Shown piece by piece: positions 33,991-43,610 of a DNA stretch of 64,000 nucleotides. Source of the stretch: Psychrobacter sanguinis. Lineage in GTDB: Bacteria; Pseudomonadota; Gammaproteobacteria; Pseudomonadales; Moraxellaceae. The position numbers and the translations under genes were made by a program. Positions within the stretch are counted from its first letter, which is position 1. Every line of letters begins with the position of its first letter. The stretch is taken from contig NZ_CP085990.1 of NCBI RefSeq assembly GCF_020736705.1, positions 2,976,001 to 3,040,000 on the forward strand. Reading direction: 5' to 3'. Under the pieces are notes generated by a model. The model was not told where the DNA came from and did not search any database. It saw only the letters and a program-made list of their open reading frames with translations.

Positions 33991-35784
33991 ATGCAATACA
34001 AAGCGCCCCTTCGTGATATGCAATTTGTTCTACATGAGCTTTTAGACAGTACTTCTCACTACAAAAGCATTCCTGAGTACGAAGAAGTTGAAAGAGATAT
34101 TGTTGACAGCTACATTGAAGCTGCTGCCAGCTTTGCGGAAAATGAAATTGCCCCTCTAAACCGTAGTGGTGACGAAGAAGGTTGTACCTTCGATAATGGT
34201 AAAGTGACCACACCTAAAGGCTTTAAAGAAGCTTATAAACAATACTGCGAACTAGGTTTTGCAGCGCTTGCAGCCGATGAAGAGTTCGGTGGCCAAGGCA
34301 TGCCCTTCTCATTAAGTACCGTAGTTAACGAAATTATGGGCTCGGCTAACTGGTCATTCTCAATGTATCCTGGTCTGTCTCACGGTGCTATTCAAACTCT
34401 TGAGCATCATGGTACAGAGGAACAAAAATCAATTTACCTAGAGAAAATGGTTACTGGTGAATGGTCTGGCACTATGTGCTTGACGGAAGCGCATGCCGGT
34501 TCTGACTTAGGTATTATCCGCACTAAAGCTGAGCCTAATGATGATGGTTCTTACAGCATCACTGGTCAAAAAATCTTCATCTCGGCCGGTGAACATGATA
34601 TGACGGACAACATTGTTCATATCGTTCTAGCACGCCTACCAGGTGCTCCAGCTGGTACTAAAGGCATTTCGCTATTTATCGTACCTAAAATAAATGTTAA
34701 CGCAGATGGCAGCCTAGCAGAACCTAACCAAGTTACTTGTGGCTCTATCGAACACAAAATGGGTATTAAAGCGTCTGCCACTTGTGTGATGAACTTTGAC
34801 GGTGCTAAAGGTTTCTTAATTGGCCCAGAAAACCGTGGTCTACAGTGTATGTTCACCTTTATGAACGTAGCCCGTATCGGTACCGCTATTCAAGGTTTAA
34901 CTGCCTCTGAAATTGCTTTCCAAGGCTCACTTGAGTATGCCAAAGACCGTCTAGCAATGCGCTCAATGTCAGGGGCTAAAGCACCAGATAAAGTAGCGGA
35001 TCCAATCATTTTTCACCCAGCGGTTCGCAACATGCTATTAACGGAAAAAGCATTTGCTGAAGGTGGCCGTGCTCTAGCCTATTACTTATCATTCTTTGCC
35101 GATGTTGTGGTAAAAGGTACAGGTGAAGAACAAGAATATGCTGACCAAATGTTGTCACTATTAACCCCAATCGCTAAAGCGTTCTTAACAGAGACCGGCT
35201 ACGAATCTGCCAACCATGGTGTACAGGTTTATGGGGGTCATGGCTTTATTCGTGAGTGGGGCATGGAACAAAACGTACGTGATACCCGTATTGCCTGCCT
35301 ATATGAAGGTACTACTGAAATTCAATCATTAGACCTTCTAGGCCGTAAAGTATTAGGCTCACAAGGCAAAATGCTAGCCAACTTCACCAAAGTCATTAAC
35401 GACTTCTGTAAAGAGCAGGAAAGTGATGAGTCAATGGGTGAATTCATCCGTCCTCTTGCTGAGTTGAATACTGAGTGGGCTGAATTGACTGCGCGTATTG
35501 GCAAACAAGCCACTGAAAACCCAGATTCAGTAGGCGCAGCAGCAGTAGATTACATGTACTTCAGTGGTTATGTAACTTTAGCCTACCTATGGGCACGTAT
35601 GGTTGCTGTTTCTAAACAAGCGCTTGCAAACGGTACGACTGAAACAGGCTTCTATGAGGCGAAGATTAAAACGGCTCATTTCTACTTCAGCAAATTACTA
35701 CCTCGTACACGTACTTATGTTGCTCGCATTGATACCGGCGTAGAGCCTTACATGAGCATGGATGTTGACCAATTTGCATTCTAA
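33991..35784 (+). CDS. Acyl-CoA dehydrogenase, large (about 600-residue) type, paralogue 1
   Basis: A flavin enzyme that makes the first double bond in acyl-CoA breakdown. It is about 200 residues longer than classical acyl-CoA dehydrogenases, with extra N- and C-terminal helical parts as in the FadE-related/DmdC-like group. Core motifs: CLTEAHAGSDLGIIRTKA (flavin and substrate site), SIEHKMGIKASATCVMNFDGA, VYGGHGFIREWGMEQNVRDTRI and LYEGTTEIQSLDLLGRK, with the Glu expected as catalytic base in YEGTTEIQ. An AAAGGA site precedes the ATG. A close paralogue follows 116 bases downstream. Chain-length preference cannot be told. Confidence 0.92.
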   Translation: MQYKAPLRDMQFVLHELLDSTSHYKSIPEYEEVERDIVDSYIEAAASFAENEIAPLNRSGDEEGCTFDNGKVTTPKGFKEAYKQYCELGFAALAADEEFGGQGMPFSLSTVVNEIMGSANWSFSMYPGLSHGAIQTLEHHGTEEQKSIYLEKMVTGEWSGTMCLTEAHAGSDLGIIRTKAEPNDDGSYSITGQKIFISAGEHDMTDNIVHIVLARLPGAPAGTKGISLFIVPKINVNADGSLAEPNQVTCGSIEHKMGIKASATCVMNFDGAKGFLIGPENRGLQCMFTFMNVARIGTAIQGLTASEIAFQGSLEYAKDRLAMRSMSGAKAPDKVADPIIFHPAVRNMLLTEKAFAEGGRALAYYLSFFADVVVKGTGEEQEYADQMLSLLTPIAKAFLTETGYESANHGVQVYGGHGFIREWGMEQNVRDTRIACLYEGTTEIQSLDLLGRKVLGSQGKMLANFTKVINDFCKEQESDESMGEFIRPLAELNTEWAELTARIGKQATENPDSVGAAAVDYMYFSGYVTLAYLWARMVAVSKQALANGTTETGFYEAKIKTAHFYFSKLLPRTRTYVARIDTGVEPYMSMDVDQFAF

Positions 35785-35815
35785 ACGCTACTATTAACTA
35801 CTATTTAGTGTTTTG

Positions 35816-35848
35816 GATTGGTGCTATTATTTATGGGTAGCACTAATC
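35816..35848 (+). terminator. Hairpin between the two acyl-CoA dehydrogenase genes
   Basis: An 11-bp stem GATTGGTGCTA / TAGCACTAATC with one G-T pair, followed by ATTTTAAA. It may reduce rather than stop transcription into the second gene. Confidence 0.5.
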
Positions 35849-35900
35849 ATTTTAAAACAATAACTTAATAAATTAATTCTAAATATATCAAAGGACTTTT

Positions 35901-37685
35901 ATGGCTATTTATAATCCACCTTTAGATGAAATGCGCTTCATGCTAAATGACGTTTTTGATGTTGAAAAATTTTGGCAAGCTAACGAAAAGCTAGCTCATG
36001 TTGATATGGATACCGTCAACATGGTGCTTGAAGAGATGGCTAAGCTGTCTAAAAACGTACTACTTCCTCTTAACCGCACGGGTGATGAAGAAGGCGCAAC
36101 TTACCAAGGTGACGGCGTTGTTACTACACCTGCTGGATTCAAAGAGGCTTTCAAACAGTATGCTGAAGCAGGTTGGATTGGCCTAGGTGGTGATCCTGAG
36201 TACGGCGGGCAAGGTTTCCCTAAAATGGTAACTATGTTAAGTGAAGAAATGGTTTTCACTACGAACCAAGCTTTCGCCCTATACCCTAACTTATCTGTTG
36301 GTGCGACGCTTTGTTTATTGGCTTCTGCTTCTGAAGAACAAAAGCAGCTTTACCTTGAGAAAATGTACTCAGGTGAATGGTCGGGTACCATGTGCTTAAC
36401 TGAGCCACATGCCGGTACTGACTTAGGTATCATCAAAACCAAAGCAAACCCTAACGATGATGGCAGCTACAGCATTTCTGGTACCAAAATCTTCATTACC
36501 GGTGGTGAACATGATCTTACTGAAAACATTATCCATTTAGTATTGGCCAAAACACCGAATGCCCCAGAAGGTTCTAAAGGTATTTCTTTATTCGTAGTGC
36601 CTAAATTCATAGTCAATGAAGACGGTAGCTTAGGTGAGCGTAACTCATTAGCAGCCGGTTCTATCGAACACAAGATGGGTATCAAAGGTTCAGCAACCTG
36701 TGTTATGAACTTTGATGGCGCTAAAGGTTGGATGATTGGTGAAGAAAACACCGGTCTAGCGTCTATGTTCGTTATGATGAACTATGAGCGTGTGACTATG
36801 GGCTTACAAGGCCTAGGTGGTACTGAACTTGCTTATCAAAATGCGGCAGCTTATGCCCTAGACCGTGCACAAGGTCGTAGCGACACTCAAATCCAAAGCC
36901 CAGAGAAACCTGCTGACCAAATCATTCACCATGCAGACGTTCGTCGTATGCTGTTAAATGCACGTGCTAACGCTGAAGCATCACGCTGCTTTGCAATGTA
37001 TGTGGCAAAACAGTTAGATGAGTCTAAGTTCAGTGTTGACCCTGAAAACGCCAAAGCAGCTGCAGCTCGTGTTGCGTTATTAACGCCAATTGCTAAAGCT
37101 TTCTTAACTGACAAAGCCTTAGAAGCGACGGTAGATTGCCAACAAGTATTTGGTGGTCATGGTTATATTCGTGAATGGGGTATGGAGCAGATCGTTCGTG
37201 ATACGCGTATTGCTCAGATTTATGAGGGCGCTAACGGCATTCAAGCACTAGACTTACTAGGTCGTAAGATTGCTCGTAACCAAGGTCAATACCTTGAAAA
37301 CTTCCTAGCTGAAATCCGTGACTTTGTTGCTAACATGAAAGCGGATCATGAGATTAAACAAGCTACTTTAGATGCAGCAAGCACAATTGAAGAATTAACG
37401 ACCACTGTATTGACTAACATTAGCAATCGTAAGAGCGAGATCAATGGCTGCGCGGTAGATTATTTACACGCAATGGGCTATCTATGCTACGCGTTTATGT
37501 TCGCTATGATGGTAGAAGCAGCCCATGATAAAGAAGGTGAGTTCTATGCTAATAAGCTAAAACTTGCTACCTATTTCGTAGGCCGTATCTTACCTCGTAT
37601 CAAAGCACATGCTGAGATGGTTAAGACAGGTAGTGATCCAATTATGAACTTTGACTTAGACTATTTTGCTCAAAATATTAGCTAA
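35901..37685 (+). CDS. Acyl-CoA dehydrogenase, large type, paralogue 2
   Basis: A 594-residue protein clearly homologous along its whole length to the preceding gene, with the same motifs (CLTEPHAGTDLGIIKTKANPNDDGSY, SIEHKMGIKGSATCVMNFDGAKGW, VFGGHGYIREWGMEQIVRDTRI, IYEGANGIQALDLLGRK). The base region reads YEGANGIQ rather than YEGTTEIQ, so the two may differ in substrate range. The pair probably arose by tandem duplication. The ATG at 35901 has AAAGGA upstream, and a terminator follows at 37744. Confidence 0.92.
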   Translation: MAIYNPPLDEMRFMLNDVFDVEKFWQANEKLAHVDMDTVNMVLEEMAKLSKNVLLPLNRTGDEEGATYQGDGVVTTPAGFKEAFKQYAEAGWIGLGGDPEYGGQGFPKMVTMLSEEMVFTTNQAFALYPNLSVGATLCLLASASEEQKQLYLEKMYSGEWSGTMCLTEPHAGTDLGIIKTKANPNDDGSYSISGTKIFITGGEHDLTENIIHLVLAKTPNAPEGSKGISLFVVPKFIVNEDGSLGERNSLAAGSIEHKMGIKGSATCVMNFDGAKGWMIGEENTGLASMFVMMNYERVTMGLQGLGGTELAYQNAAAYALDRAQGRSDTQIQSPEKPADQIIHHADVRRMLLNARANAEASRCFAMYVAKQLDESKFSVDPENAKAAAARVALLTPIAKAFLTDKALEATVDCQQVFGGHGYIREWGMEQIVRDTRIAQIYEGANGIQALDLLGRKIARNQGQYLENFLAEIRDFVANMKADHEIKQATLDAASTIEELTTTVLTNISNRKSEINGCAVDYLHAMGYLCYAFMFAMMVEAAHDKEGEFYANKLKLATYFVGRILPRIKAHAEMVKTGSDPIMNFDLDYFAQNIS

Positions 37686-37743
37686 TTAAAAGCCGACTTG
37701 AATCTCGGAAATAGTTTATAATTCATCTTAACTTTACAAGAAG

Positions 37744-37768
37744 ACAGCTCTCGTAGCTGTTTTTTTTG
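37744..37768 (+). terminator. Terminator after the acyl-CoA dehydrogenase pair
   Basis: ACAGCT pairs with AGCTGT around a five-base loop, followed by seven or eight T. Confidence 0.85.
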
Positions 37769-37905
37769 TCATTATATGACTGTCTTGCCTTCCGCTAATT
37801 ATAGGTATCTATCTTCGTTATAACTATAAATATGCTATTAAATTAATTGAAATTAATAGCACTTTAAGATACCTTCTCAATATCTGATCGAATAAGGGTA
37901 ATTAA

Positions 37906-40308
37906 GTGGCAGAATTAAAAGATATTTTGCATAAAATCAATGCATTGTGCGATAGCCCTGAGCCTTATGTGCTCAAAAGATTAATTGATACTTTACGGGT
38001 GTCAGAAGCTGAATTTAAGACCAACTCCGACCTTCCTAATGAGAGAATACGGGAATTAAATTCACTTCTAAGACAATATCCTCAGTATGCTAATGGTCTG
38101 GCCGTCTTTGTTCTAACCTTACTCAATAAATACCATAGAATGTCGCTATATACCGACACCGGTATCTTATCAGACCAAACCTTTTCCAATAGCTTGATGC
38201 GACTAATTGGACATCGCTTTGTGCCCTTATTGCCAGAAGATGATTCTATTGTAGAACTCGTTGCTTACTTATTTGACGGCAAGGATGATGAGCGCTGGTT
38301 GGCGTCTATTAACGACGAACTATGGGATGAGCTAGTAGACCTCATCATGGTAGATGATGCGCACTCTAACCTAGTAGCGACTGCTAAAAACAATATTCTA
38401 AATGCGTTAGTTATTTTATCTTACCGCGTGAGTGGTATCGGCCTGCATCCTGATTTGATGAAAGCCTATCCGCAAATGCTCGATTACTCAGCCGCTTTTG
38501 TGGCTCAAAACCAAGAAGCCGTACTTTTTGCTAACGAATACCGAGAAATACATCAATTAGACAATTATGAAGATGCCGTTCCTGGTCGTGAGATTGACCC
38601 AGGTCCTTTATTGGTAATGCTTGAGCAGTGTGACAATATTGTGAACACGGTACGTAAGCGTATTTACAAGACTGGGATTTCGATTCGTTCGACCAATATG
38701 CTACTGCGCCTTGAGCAAAGCTTAAACCGTATGCACATTTTAAGTGAGCTGCTAGCAAAGAATGATAAAAATCGTGATAAAGCCATCGTTGAGCTAACCC
38801 AAGCCATTATTGTCAGTGTTAAACGTCGCTATAGTATTAGCTATTTGATTGATAATAATACCAAGCTACTGTCTAGAAAAATTACTGAAAACTCAGGGCG
38901 TGTTGGTGAGCATTACATTAGTACCGATAAGGCCGGCTATAAAAAAATGTTCAAAATGGCGGCGGTCGGTGGTTTTATGATCGCCTTTATGGCCACTACC
39001 AAAATTTTATCTTACGACTTAGAGCTCGCGCCAATGAGTCGGGCTTTTGTTAACAGTATGATTTATGGCTTAGGCTTCGTATTTATTCATATTATCCACG
39101 GGACAGTTGCGACCAAACAGCCAGCGATGACTGCTGCCGCTATTGCCTCTACTATCTCAGACAGCTCAGGTAAGAAATCACATCAACTTGCCAAGCTTTC
39201 AGAGCTGATGGTAGATATCATACGTACTCAGTTTATTGCGATTATGGGTAACGTAATGGTTGCCATGCCTTTGGCCTTGATCATATCCATCGTATGGCTA
39301 CAAGTGAGTGGCGCGCCAATGATTGATACTGACCAAGCGGATCATCTATTACACGACTTAGATCCTTTTCACTCATTGGCGATCTTCCATGCGGCCATTG
39401 CTGGTGTGTTCTTATTCTTGTCCGGCTTGATTGCGGGTTACTATGATAACTTAGCCTTATTTAACAATATTGGTGAGCGTATTTCCCGTCATAAGTTTTT
39501 ATTAAGATTTGTTTCCGAATCTGGGTTACGACGCTTCGGCATCTTTGTTGAGAACAACTTAGGCGCCATCATGGGTAACTTCTTATTTGGTGTGTTCCTA
39601 GGCAGTACTGCAACAGTGGGCTTTATCTTTGGTATGCCGTTGGATATTCGCCATATTGCCTTTGCCTCTGCCAACTTCTCACACGGTATATTCAACATCG
39701 CTGCAGAAGACTTTGGTTTTGGTATTGTGTTGATATCTTTATTGGGGGTAGCTCTAATTGGTATAGTCAACTTGTTGGTAAGTTTTTCTCTAGCAATGAT
39801 AGTGGCCTTACGTTCTAAAGGGGTTGAGGTTGTTGAGTGGAAGACGTTAGCTAAGCTCATGTACACTCACCTATTTACTCAGCCTAGAGATTTTTTCTTA
39901 CCACGTCCAGAACCTATGAAATATGCCAAGATTGACAGTCAAGGCTATATGATTCATGAAGAAACCAATAAAACTCAGAAAAATAAGCTCTTTCCAAAAC
40001 ACTTTGCAGTACGACGATTATCCAGTGTCAGGGTTATCCCAGAAGGCACCTCTATTGATACTAAGCGTATTGATGAAATGAACGAGAAAAACGAGTTTAA
40101 TAAAAAATTAAGCAGTGACCAACCCTTAGAAACTGTCGAAAAGAAAGTAGTTAACTTAGATGACAAAGAGTTTGAGTTACTCACGCCAGAGGTCTTTGAA
40201 AGTATTTCCGATGAAGGAATAACCATAGTAAGTACTGAGGAAGATAAAACGAAAAATGCCAAAACGCCTCTACCGAAGCCGAAAAATCCTCCTAAGCTAC
40301 CTGAGTAG
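37906..40308 (+). CDS. Gcr-family membrane protein (annotated elsewhere as site-specific recombinase)
   Basis: An 800-residue protein starting at GTG 37906, with AAGGG about ten bases upstream. Residues about 1-340 are soluble and helical. Residues about 350-650 contain several hydrophobic segments (GGFMIAFMATTKIL, SMIYGLGFVFIHI, VMVAMPLALIISIVWL, ALIGIVNLLVSFSLAMIVAL). The last 130 residues are charged and end in a Pro/Lys-rich tail. It matches my memory of the Gcr family (COG4389), named after a gonococcal recombinase homologue. It has no tyrosine or serine recombinase catalytic motif that I can see, and the membrane segments argue against a classical recombinase. The real function is unclear. 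Confidence 0.75.
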   Translation: MAELKDILHKINALCDSPEPYVLKRLIDTLRVSEAEFKTNSDLPNERIRELNSLLRQYPQYANGLAVFVLTLLNKYHRMSLYTDTGILSDQTFSNSLMRLIGHRFVPLLPEDDSIVELVAYLFDGKDDERWLASINDELWDELVDLIMVDDAHSNLVATAKNNILNALVILSYRVSGIGLHPDLMKAYPQMLDYSAAFVAQNQEAVLFANEYREIHQLDNYEDAVPGREIDPGPLLVMLEQCDNIVNTVRKRIYKTGISIRSTNMLLRLEQSLNRMHILSELLAKNDKNRDKAIVELTQAIIVSVKRRYSISYLIDNNTKLLSRKITENSGRVGEHYISTDKAGYKKMFKMAAVGGFMIAFMATTKILSYDLELAPMSRAFVNSMIYGLGFVFIHIIHGTVATKQPAMTAAAIASTISDSSGKKSHQLAKLSELMVDIIRTQFIAIMGNVMVAMPLALIISIVWLQVSGAPMIDTDQADHLLHDLDPFHSLAIFHAAIAGVFLFLSGLIAGYYDNLALFNNIGERISRHKFLLRFVSESGLRRFGIFVENNLGAIMGNFLFGVFLGSTATVGFIFGMPLDIRHIAFASANFSHGIFNIAAEDFGFGIVLISLLGVALIGIVNLLVSFSLAMIVALRSKGVEVVEWKTLAKLMYTHLFTQPRDFFLPRPEPMKYAKIDSQGYMIHEETNKTQKNKLFPKHFAVRRLSSVRVIPEGTSIDTKRIDEMNEKNEFNKKLSSDQPLETVEKKVVNLDDKEFELLTPEVFESISDEGITIVSTEEDKTKNAKTPLPKPKNPPKLPE

Positions 40309-40759
40309 ATTTTTCTAGCTTCGTGGTTGCTATTAATAATTCAAATTAAGAAATTATTTTAATAGCTTACTTAATACTTTATTTGAACAATGAATCCCAG
40401 TGATTTAACTTAGCGATTAGGTTTAGTCACTGGGATTTATTATTGAGCGACTCTAAATGAGGGATATATCACCCTTTGTCTATATAAATTATTCATGCTG
40501 TCTATAAATAAAAAGCGCCCCTTATTTTTTAACACAATTCCCTACTATCAAGCCAATATGTAACCAATAGATAATATTTTCATATAATAATTTTAAGTAT
40601 AATTAGAATAATAAATACTATAAATTTTAGATCGTTTAAATAGTTTATTTAAATAACTCATTTAACTCATTCATTTGAATAATTTGTGCTGTTTAAAATG
40701 ACTTCAGCGGTTTAATCATAAAATCTTCTTCAACGTCTTAGAATAATAAGGAGAACAGA
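40309..40759. other. Intergenic region, 451 bases, with a terminator
   Basis: Contains the gcr terminator (40393-40437). The rest is very AT-rich (40540-40700), with no ORF or RNA gene seen. The last 20 bases carry the GGAG site of the SDR gene. Confidence 0.5.
40393..40440 (+). terminator. Terminator after the Gcr-family gene
   Basis: AATCCCAGTGA pairs with TCACTGGGATT around a 23-base loop, followed by TATTATT. Confidence 0.7.
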
Positions 40760-41494
40760 ATGGGACGATTACAAGATAAAGTTATTGTTATTACTGGTGC
40801 TGCGCAAGGTATGGGCGAAACCCACGCACGCAAATGTTTAGAACATGGCGCAAAAGTAGTGTTAACTGATGTCAATGTTGAAAAAGGAGAGGACTTGGCT
40901 GCCTCTCTTGGTGAGAATGCTTTATTCATCAAACATGATGTCACTAATGAGCAGAACTGGGCCAATGTGGTTGAACAAACAGAAGCCAAATTCGGGCCTA
41001 TTAATGTCTTAGTGAATAATGCCGGTATCACCATGGCAAAATCCTTGTTAGAGACGTCCTTAGAGGATTATCGCCGAATTCTTGAGATTAACCAAGTCTC
41101 TGTATTCTTAGGTATGAAGGCAGTTACACCTTCTATGAAAAAGACTAAGAATGGTTCTATTATTAATATCTCGTCTATCAATGGTTTGGTAGGTGGCGCT
41201 ATTGGCTACACCGATTCTAAATTTGCAGTACGTGGGATGACCAAAGCCGCCGCTTTAGAGTTGGCCAATTATGGCATACGGGTTAACTCCGTGCATCCTG
41301 GTGTCATTGCTACACCTATGATTATGCAGGGCGATACCAAAGATGCGGTTGAGCAGTTCGCTAAGACTATTCCATTGAAGCGTGTGGCGCAACCTGAAGA
41401 AATCAGTGGCTTAATTCTATTTTTAGCTTCAGACGACTCCAGCTATTCGACAGGTTCAGAGTTTATCGCAGATGGTGGTATAACTGCACAATAG
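40760..41494 (+). CDS. Short-chain dehydrogenase/reductase
   Basis: A 244-residue classical SDR. The NAD(P)-binding TGAAQGMGETHA, the structural NNAG (LVNNAGITMAKS), the catalytic Ser in NISSINGL and the YTDSK active site (Tyr and Lys) are all present, and the protein ends with SEFIADGGITAQ. The Asp in VLTDVNVEKG after the second strand suggests NAD(H) preference. The sequence looks nearest to 3-alpha-hydroxysteroid or glucose dehydrogenase-like SDRs, but substrate cannot be read from it. It is a single gene bounded by terminators. Confidence 0.88.
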   Translation: MGRLQDKVIVITGAAQGMGETHARKCLEHGAKVVLTDVNVEKGEDLAASLGENALFIKHDVTNEQNWANVVEQTEAKFGPINVLVNNAGITMAKSLLETSLEDYRRILEINQVSVFLGMKAVTPSMKKTKNGSIINISSINGLVGGAIGYTDSKFAVRGMTKAAALELANYGIRVNSVHPGVIATPMIMQGDTKDAVEQFAKTIPLKRVAQPEEISGLILFLASDDSSYSTGSEFIADGGITAQ

Positions 41495-41589
41495 CGATTA
41501 ACCAGATAGTAATGATAATAACTGTTTAAAGGGCTAATGTTTTTGTCCTTGATCCATCACAGATAGATATTATTAAATTAACCGCTATT

Positions 41590-41624
41590 AAAAAGCGCGA
41601 GCCATTCGATGACTCGCGCTTTTT
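41590..41624. terminator. Bidirectional terminator between the SDR gene and apaH
   Basis: A 12-bp stem AAAAAGCGCGAG / CTCGCGCTTTTT with an 11-base loop. It works on both strands for the two convergent genes. Confidence 0.88.
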
Positions 41625-41649
41625 ATTTAATGTGTTTTCTAAGTCTGTT

Positions 41650-42486
41650 TTAATTGGCAGGACATTTATCTGATGAGGTGGTTATTTGGCCATCCTCAAG
41701 ACGATAAGCGACTAAGCAGCTACCCCAAACACAGCCCCCATCCAACGCCCTTGCAGAAGGTAAATCCACATCAGCTTTTAAAGCGGCCCAGTGTCCAAAT
41801 AAAATTTTACGACTGCGTGGCACTTGCCACTCAAACCAAGGGCGGAACTCATCCGGCATTTCATCGGTTAGACTCGACTTAAAGCTGAATTCAAGTGAAC
41901 CATCTTTTTTGCACAAGCGCATCCGAGTGAAATAGTTAGTAATGGCCCGAATACGGGTAAATCCATTGAGACTATCCGACCATTCATCAGCTTCACCGCT
42001 ATAGAGGTGAGGTAATACCCTATCCAATTGAAATAAGCTGCTTGAAAGCTGTACTTCAACGTCACGGGCATACCTTTTGGCATCGCTTATTTTCCAGTGT
42101 GGTGGAATGCCAGCATGAACCAATACCGTGTGCTCATTAGGAAAAGCCATTAAAGGCTGACGTCGCAACCAATTAAGTAGCTCATCGCAGTCAGGTGCAT
42201 TGATAATATCTTCGGTTTGATCTTTCTTCTTTAGAGGAGCGAAACCGCGCCATACTGCAATTAGATTAATATCATGGTTACCCAGCACGGTGGCTGCTGC
42301 CCCTTGCTCACATAAATTCTTTACATGACGCAAAGTAGATAAGGAGTCCTCACCTCGTGCGACTATATCTCCCACAAACCATAGCTTATCTTGCTTAGGA
42401 TCAAAATTTATTTTATCCAGGAGATCAACATAGGCTGCATAACATCCTTGTAGGTCTCCGATTACATATTCGGCTCGGTAAGTCAT
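41650..42486 (-). CDS. apaH: Symmetrical bis(5'-nucleosyl)-tetraphosphatase
   Basis: Hydrolyses Ap4A to two ADP. Calcineurin-like metallophosphatase motifs are in order: YVIGDLQGCYAAY, FVGDIVARGEDSL (the usual D-x-V-x-RG-x-x-S), VLGNHDINLIA, VLVHAGIPPHW and FGHWAAL. I use the ATG at 42486, which has a GTGGA site upstream; a GTG nine bases earlier is the alternative. It lies 146 bases after rsmA on the same strand, a conserved arrangement (pdxA-rsmA-apaH). Confidence 0.95.
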   Translation of the reverse strand: MTYRAEYVIGDLQGCYAAYVDLLDKINFDPKQDKLWFVGDIVARGEDSLSTLRHVKNLCEQGAAATVLGNHDINLIAVWRGFAPLKKKDQTEDIINAPDCDELLNWLRRQPLMAFPNEHTVLVHAGIPPHWKISDAKRYARDVEVQLSSSLFQLDRVLPHLYSGEADEWSDSLNGFTRIRAITNYFTRMRLCKKDGSLEFSFKSSLTDEMPDEFRPWFEWQVPRSRKILFGHWAALKADVDLPSARALDGGCVWGSCLVAYRLEDGQITTSSDKCPAN

Positions 42487-42632
42487 ATATTCCACTCAGT
42501 TTTATTTATAGTATTTACTCTTTAGGCTTCTTAATTGAATTCGTCTTTAGCGACTTATTTATCTCTATTACTTAATAAAGTATACCCCTACTCTTAAGTA
42601 TGAGTATATAGTACTCAACTCCATAGTAGTCT

Positions 42633-43526
42633 TTATAATTGCGGACTCTGTAGTTTGCTATTCACCAAATTACTTAGAGCCACAAAATCCTTAACATCTA
42701 ATGTTTCAGGGCGTGCTGTACCTTCAATACCAATAGAAGCAAAGTCTTCATCAGTCAACGTCGCCATTAAAGAGGACTGTTTAAAAATAGCCCGTAACGT
42801 TTTTCGGCGATGGTTAAAGGTCTCACGAACCACCAAAGCAAATAGCTTTTCATCTTCTGCTTGTACCGGCTTGGTAAGATGCGGACGCAAACGAAACACA
42901 GCACTGGTCACTTTTGGTGGCGGATTAAAAGCGCCTCTTGGAACTGTTAACAAATATTCAGTTTCACAGTGATATTGCATAATAACTGATAGACGGCCAT
43001 AAATTTTACTGCCCACATCCGCGGTAATACGTTCTACCACTTCTTTTTGCAGCATAAAATGCATGTCTTCAATAATATCCGAATAGTCTAGCAAGGTGAA
43101 TAATAACGGGGTAGAAATGTTATAAGGTAAGTTACCCACAATGCGCAGCTTCTTAGTTTCAGCGCCCTCACCTTCTTTGTTATATAACGTCGAATAATCG
43201 AACTGCATCGCATTGGTATTGACGATATGGAAGTTAGGATGACTATTAGCGCCAATACGAATTCTAAGACTGCTTGCCAAATCACGATCCAATTCAATCA
43301 CCGTCATGGCATCGACTTGCTCAAGTAAAGGCTCAGTCAAGGCACCCATGCCCGGCCCAATCTCAACCAAATTATCATCACGGTTAAGGCCAATAGAGTC
43401 GACAATTTGACTGATGATACTGTCATCATGCAAAAAGTTTTGACCAAACCTTTTTCTAGGTTGGTGCTTAGCAGCCTTCTGTAAGGTACTGTGTAAAGGA
43501 TGTTTTGAAGCGTCTGAATGAGTCAT
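42633..43526 (-). CDS. rsmA: 16S rRNA dimethyladenosine transferase
   Basis: KsgA/RsmA dimethylates A1518 and A1519 in the 3' end of 16S rRNA during 30S maturation. Motifs: [11 protein letters not shown] at the N-terminus, [16 protein letters not shown] (SAM site), the catalytic NLPYNIS and [16 protein letters not shown]. The 297 residues are normal. The gene sits between pdxA (84 bases upstream) and apaH, all on the minus strand. Confidence 0.96.
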   Translation of the reverse strand: MTHSDASKHPLHSTLQKAAKHQPRKRFGQNFLHDDSIISQIVDSIGLNRDDNLVEIGPGMGALTEPLLEQVDAMTVIELDRDLASSLRIRIGANSHPNFHIVNTNAMQFDYSTLYNKEGEGAETKKLRIVGNLPYNISTPLLFTLLDYSDIIEDMHFMLQKEVVERITADVGSKIYGRLSVIMQYHCETEYLLTVPRGAFNPPPKVTSAVFRLRPHLTKPVQAEDEKLFALVVRETFNHRRKTLRAIFKQSSLMATLTDEDFASIGIEGTARPETLDVKDFVALSNLVNSKLQSPQL

Positions 43527-43610
43527 AAGTCGATAGATATCAATTAAAAAAGGGGTCTAGTTTAGCATATTTAGCGGTCGTACTTGTTTAAGATATTTCC
43601 AAAAAGGTGC

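Noticed and set aside
37906..40308. Gcr-type protein as a true site-specific recombinase
   Set aside because: No tyrosine or serine recombinase motif is visible and the centre of the protein is a membrane domain. I kept the family but not the activity.
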